Below are positions 30,985-34,013 of a DNA stretch of 34,013 bases, piece by piece. Source of the DNA: Sphingopyxis macrogoltabida (GTDB taxonomy: Bacteria > Pseudomonadota > Alphaproteobacteria > Sphingomonadales > Sphingomonadaceae); NCBI GenBank assembly GCA_003241685.1, contig QFPJ01000033.1, positions 1-34,013 on the forward strand, in the 5' to 3' direction. Position numbers and translations under genes: made by a program. A model generated the notes under the pieces. That model was not told the origin of the DNA. It made no database searches and was given only the letters and a program-made list of their open reading frames with translations. How positions within the stretch are numbered: the stretch's first letter is position 1; each line of letters starts with the position of its first letter.

Positions 30985-31678
30985 GGCCATCCTGTCCTGC
31001 CCCAATTGCGACCGCAGCTGGTCGACCCGCGATTGCGCCGCCCGCGACACCATCGTCTGCGAATGCGGCTTTGGCATCGCCGTGCCCGACACCCGGTCCA
31101 AGGCTATCGCGGCCGCCAGCTGCGCCAGCGAGGCCGCCAACGAACTGCTGAATTTCGCCCGTGAAGGCCATCAACTGGGCGACACTGCCTTTTCGGTGTC
31201 GGTCGGCGAAAAGCTGGCGGATGCGTTCCGCCTGTCGATCGACGCCCAGGGGGGCCCCGACGATGCGGATGAAGCGCTGCTTTACACGCGCCTTTGCGAT
31301 TATCTCGACCCCGGCCGCCTTGTCCGCGAGCCCGCGCAATATGAGGCCCGCGCGTTCACGATACCCGATGGCCGTTGGTATATCTGCCGTGTCGACGCCA
31401 GCGATCTGGACGAGGAACAGCGCTTCCTGTCTGAACCGGAAGCGCAGGGCATCTGCGCCATGCTCAACCTTGCCGCGCCCGCTGGCGCCGGCCGCACCCC
31501 GCTACCCACGCAGGATGAACTGCGCCTGGCGCATGCCATCATCGACAGCAACCCGGTGCTGGGCGTCTATGCCGCCCCCGAATGGCACAGCCTGACCGAA
31601 GACGCCCAGCAGTGGGCCGCCGTGCTGATCCGCGAGGCGCAGCGCCTTGCCCGCGCGACCAAGGTCGACCAGGCATGA
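30977..31678 (+). CDS. Zinc-ribbon early protein
   Basis: Encodes 233 residues from ATG 30977 (MSKAILSCPNCDRSW); a longer frame from 30824 runs through the previous gene out of frame. Cysteines at CPNC (8 and 11) and CEC (about 28 and 30) form a likely zinc ribbon at the N-terminus; the rest is helical with no recognised domain (DELRLAHAIIDSNPVLGVYA). Overlaps the methyltransferase start by ATGA. Confidence 0.7.
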   Translation: MSKAILSCPNCDRSWSTRDCAARDTIVCECGFGIAVPDTRSKAIAAASCASEAANELLNFAREGHQLGDTAFSVSVGEKLADAFRLSIDAQGGPDDADEALLYTRLCDYLDPGRLVREPAQYEARAFTIPDGRWYICRVDASDLDEEQRFLSEPEAQGICAMLNLAAPAGAGRTPLPTQDELRLAHAIIDSNPVLGVYAAPEWHSLTEDAQQWAAVLIREAQRLARATKVDQA

Positions 31679-33408
31679 GCGCCGCCCTTCTTATCGGCAC
31701 CGAGCGCACAGTTGCCAACCGCGACTGGAGTGACGGCATCATAGTCGACAACTTCGCAGGCGGCGGCGGCGCGTCGACCGGTATCGAACTGGCGCTGCGG
31801 CGACAGGTCGACGTCGCGGTCAACCATGATCCCGAAGCGGTCGCCATGCATGCGGCCAACCATCCGGGCACGCGGCACCTGTGCCAGAGCGTCTGGGCTG
31901 TCGATCCTCTGGAGGCGGTGACCTTCGCCAACGACGACGGCGAGATGAAGCCGCGCCCGGTGCGCCTCGCCTGGTTCTCGCCCGACTGCAAGCATTTCAG
32001 CAAGGCGAAGGGCGGCAAGCCCGTCGAGAAGAATATCCGCGATCTCGCCTGGGTTGTGCATCACTGGATCGACCGGCTTGGCCCGGCGCTGCGTCCGGCG
32101 ATCATCATGCTGGAGAATGTCGAGGAATTCCGCACCTGGGGGCCGCTGGGCGCAGATGGGCGGCCCTGCCCGGCGGGGAAGGGCAAGACGTTCGACCAGT
32201 GGGTGGCGAAGCTGCGCCGCGCCGGCTACCGCGTCGAATGGCGGGAAATGCGCGCGTGCGACTATGGCGCGCCGACTTCGCGCAAGCGCCTGTTCCTGAT
32301 CGCGCGCTGTGACGGTCAGAAGATCGTCTGGCCCAAGCCAACCCATGGCAAGCCCGATGCCCCTGCTGTCCGCAGCGGCAAGCTGCTCGCCTGGCGCACA
32401 GCGGCTGAGATCATCGACTGGTCGATCCCGTGCCCGTCGATCTTCACCCGCGCGCGCGGCCCGCTGAAGGATGCGACCTGCCGTAGGATCGCTGCCGGCA
32501 TCATGCGCTATGTCATCAATGCGCCGCATCCGTTCATCGTACCGGTCTGCAACGGCAATTGGGCCGCCGGCCGGGCTTATGCGGGCGACGAACCATTGCG
32601 CACGATCACGACAGCCAAGGGCGGTGAGTTCGCCGTGGTAGCACCCTATTTCGCCCCCTTGACCCACCATGGCAGTGCCGAGCGGGTCTATGGTCCAGAG
32701 CAGCCGCTACCGACCGTGACGAGCGCGCACCGGGGCGAGATCGCCTTGATTGCACCGCACATCATGACGATGCGCAACAGCGGGAAGCCGCACACCGGCA
32801 CCGACGAGCCGACGCACACCATCACGGCAGGCGGCGCACATCAGTATCTTGTCGCCGCCTTCATGGCCCAGCACAACGGCGGCGCGATCGGCCGCGAGGC
32901 CTCCGCTCCGCTGTCGACCATCGTCCACCGCGCAACCCAACAGCAGCTGGTGGCAAGCCATTTCGTAAAGCTGCGGGGCACGTCGAAGGACGGGCAGTCC
33001 AGCGACACGCCATTGCACACGATCAGTGCAGGCGGCTTGCATCATGCCGAGGTCCGCGCCTTCTTGGTCAAATATTATGGCAACGAGCAGGATGGCCATG
33101 GCTTGGCCGCGCCGCTGGGCGCCGTGACGACGAAGGACCGCTTCGGCCTGGTCATCGTCACGATCGGCGGCGAGGATTATGCGATCGTCGATATCGGCAT
33201 GCGTATGCTCAGCCCGCGCGAGCTGTTCCTGGCTCAAGGCTTCCCGCCCGAATACATCATCGACCTGATGGTCAACGGCAAGCCGCTGACGAAGACGGCG
33301 CAGGTCCGCATGTGCGGCAACAGCGTTTCCCCCGTCATGTCGCAGGCGCTGGCCCGCGCGAATTTCGCCAACGACGATGGCGCAGGCGAGGAAAGGATCG
33401 CCGCATGA
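31675..33408 (+). CDS. C5 DNA cytosine methyltransferase with tandem-repeat target region
   Basis: Encodes 577 residues from ATG 31675. Motif I DNFAGGGGAS (25-34), motif IV SPDCKHFS with catalytic Cys105 (PDC instead of the usual PPC), motif VI ENVEE (147-151), motif VIII APTSRKRLFLI (199-209), motif IX/X LSPRELFLAQGFPPEY (512-527) and GNSV (548-551). Residues about 283-493, where the target-recognition domain should be, hold six related units of 33-40 residues with a P(L/T)xT(I/V)T core. No restriction enzyme partner is near, so it is an orphan methylase that may protect phage DNA from host restriction or affect regulation. Confidence 0.92.
   Translation: MSAALLIGTERTVANRDWSDGIIVDNFAGGGGASTGIELALRRQVDVAVNHDPEAVAMHAANHPGTRHLCQSVWAVDPLEAVTFANDDGEMKPRPVRLAWFSPDCKHFSKAKGGKPVEKNIRDLAWVVHHWIDRLGPALRPAIIMLENVEEFRTWGPLGADGRPCPAGKGKTFDQWVAKLRRAGYRVEWREMRACDYGAPTSRKRLFLIARCDGQKIVWPKPTHGKPDAPAVRSGKLLAWRTAAEIIDWSIPCPSIFTRARGPLKDATCRRIAAGIMRYVINAPHPFIVPVCNGNWAAGRAYAGDEPLRTITTAKGGEFAVVAPYFAPLTHHGSAERVYGPEQPLPTVTSAHRGEIALIAPHIMTMRNSGKPHTGTDEPTHTITAGGAHQYLVAAFMAQHNGGAIGREASAPLSTIVHRATQQQLVASHFVKLRGTSKDGQSSDTPLHTISAGGLHHAEVRAFLVKYYGNEQDGHGLAAPLGAVTTKDRFGLVIVTIGGEDYAIVDIGMRMLSPRELFLAQGFPPEYIIDLMVNGKPLTKTAQVRMCGNSVSPVMSQALARANFANDDGAGEERIAA
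32521..33153 (+). repeat. Six tandem repeats inside the methyltransferase
   Basis: Residues about 283-493. Core lines: EPLRTITTAKGG, QPLPTVTSAHRG, EPTHTITAGGAH, APLSTIVHRATQ, TPLHTISAGGLH, APLGAVTTKDRF, each followed by a hydrophobic strand (FAVVAPYF, IALIAPHI, YLVAAFMA, QLVASHFV, AEVRAFLV, GLVIVTIG). Units of 33-40 residues. Confidence 0.8.
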
Positions 33409-33773
33409 CGCGTCCTCCAGCCTGCCAATTGGTCCAGGTGGCCTGCGAAGAACGCGCCCGCCGCAAGGTGGCGTGGGAACGCGCGGGCAGGCTGGACACA
33501 CCTGCAGCGCGCGACGATGAAAGCGTCTGGTCCGATATCGAGCATTTCGCCCGCATCCTGAACGGCGAGCGCCGGCCGATATCGTGGCCTGATGAAGACA
33601 AGCGCACCATGGCCGAGAACATCGCGACCACCCTGCGGAAGGCGCCGGAAAGCTTCTATGCGCTGCCCGGCAAGGTCCGTGGTCTCCGGGATCTGCAGTA
33701 TGCCCTGGAGTTCACCTTGCTCTATACGCTTGAGCGCCCGGTGCCGCTGAGATCGAAGAGGAAAGCAGCATGA
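33405..33773 (+). CDS. Hypothetical early protein
   Basis: Encodes 122 residues from ATG 33405 (ATGA with the methyltransferase stop). Helical text: ESVWSDIEHFARILNGERRP and KRTMAENIATTLRKAPESFY. Family not recognised; no cysteine pair or membrane segment. Confidence 0.7.
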   Translation: MTRPPACQLVQVACEERARRKVAWERAGRLDTPAARDDESVWSDIEHFARILNGERRPISWPDEDKRTMAENIATTLRKAPESFYALPGKVRGLRDLQYALEFTLLYTLERPVPLRSKRKAA

Positions 33774-33997
33774 ACGCGCTTTCCACACCGCCGCGCCGGC
33801 GCCGGGAAAAGGCGGTCTATCCCGGCAAGGTCGCCATCCGCCACGCAAAGGAAGCGGCGGTAGAAATGGGGATTGACCCCGCCGGCCTAGAGATATGTCC
33901 TGATGGGACGATCCGTATTTTTGACCGCGCCGCGATTCCTAACGCCGCGCCAAAGGATGAGTTCGACGAATGGCTGCAAAGCGGACGACTGGGGTAG
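33770..33997 (+). CDS. Small protein often found next to integrase genes
   Basis: Encodes 75 residues. The text RHAKEAAVEMGIDPAGLEIC followed by PDGTIRIFDRAA resembles the small proteins (MGIDPxGLEIxPDGTIRI pattern) that precede tyrosine integrases in alphaproteobacterial prophages. By that analogy an integrase gene and an attachment site may lie just past the window end. ATGA overlap with the upstream gene. Confidence 0.65.
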   Translation: MNALSTPPRRRREKAVYPGKVAIRHAKEAAVEMGIDPAGLEICPDGTIRIFDRAAIPNAAPKDEFDEWLQSGRLG

Positions 33998-34013
33998 AGG
34001 GCGTTCACATCGT

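Noticed and set aside
1..34013. tRNA, rRNA or insertion sequences
   Set aside because: No cloverleaf, ribosomal RNA or transposase sequence was recognised; subtle cases could be missed by eye.

Overview
The window looks like most of a temperate siphovirus genome (an integrated prophage or its phage form) from a GC-rich alphaproteobacterium, most probably a sphingomonad. The evidence is the high-GC coding style, TTGACG-type promoters, an alphaproteobacterial SOS-box arrangement (GAAC-N7-GAAC) and the general look of the proteins. I saw no host gene, tRNA, rRNA, insertion sequence or CRISPR array. Integrase and lysis genes are not in view and would have to lie beyond the window ends.

Layout. 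(1) 1-20154, minus strand, read right to left: HNH nuclease, small and large terminase, HK97-type portal, S49 prohead protease, major capsid, head-tail connectors, tail tube, tail assembly chaperone with a programmed -1 frameshift, a 1692-residue tape measure, a large tail-tip/fibre protein with a coiled-coil repeat array, a small protein, and a tail-spike-like protein cut by the window edge. One plus-strand secreted-protein gene (9863-10222) sits inside this operon like a moron. (2) 20132-28087, minus strand: early/replication operon running from a Cro-like gene through two HTH regulators, a phage-encoded beta sliding clamp, SSB and a primase-polymerase/helicase to a possible late regulator. 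The 244-bp gap at 20627-20870 is highly structured (GGAAGGA repeats flanking a 32-bp alternating pyrimidine-purine tract with a 16-bp palindrome) and is my best candidate for a replication origin or late control region. (3) 28088-29309: genetic switch. A LexA/CI-type repressor faces the Cro-like gene. A convergent HIRAN-domain gene overlaps the 3' end of the repressor. Four related 16-bp operators and an SOS box lie in the two control regions. (4) 29310-33997, plus strand: a tight nine-gene early operon, mostly with ATGA overlaps, including a cupin-like protein, a zinc-ribbon protein and an orphan C5 cytosine methyltransferase with internal tandem repeats.

How it works together (inference): the repressor silences the leftward Cro-like/replication operon and the rightward operon from operators placed between the -35 and -10 boxes of both promoters. 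DNA damage could act by repressor self-cleavage and by relieving LexA from the SOS box next to the HIRAN gene. Replication would use the phage primase-helicase, SSB and clamp with host DNA polymerase III. Late genes would then build a non-contractile long-tailed virion. Functions rest on motif recognition by eye; no database search was run.
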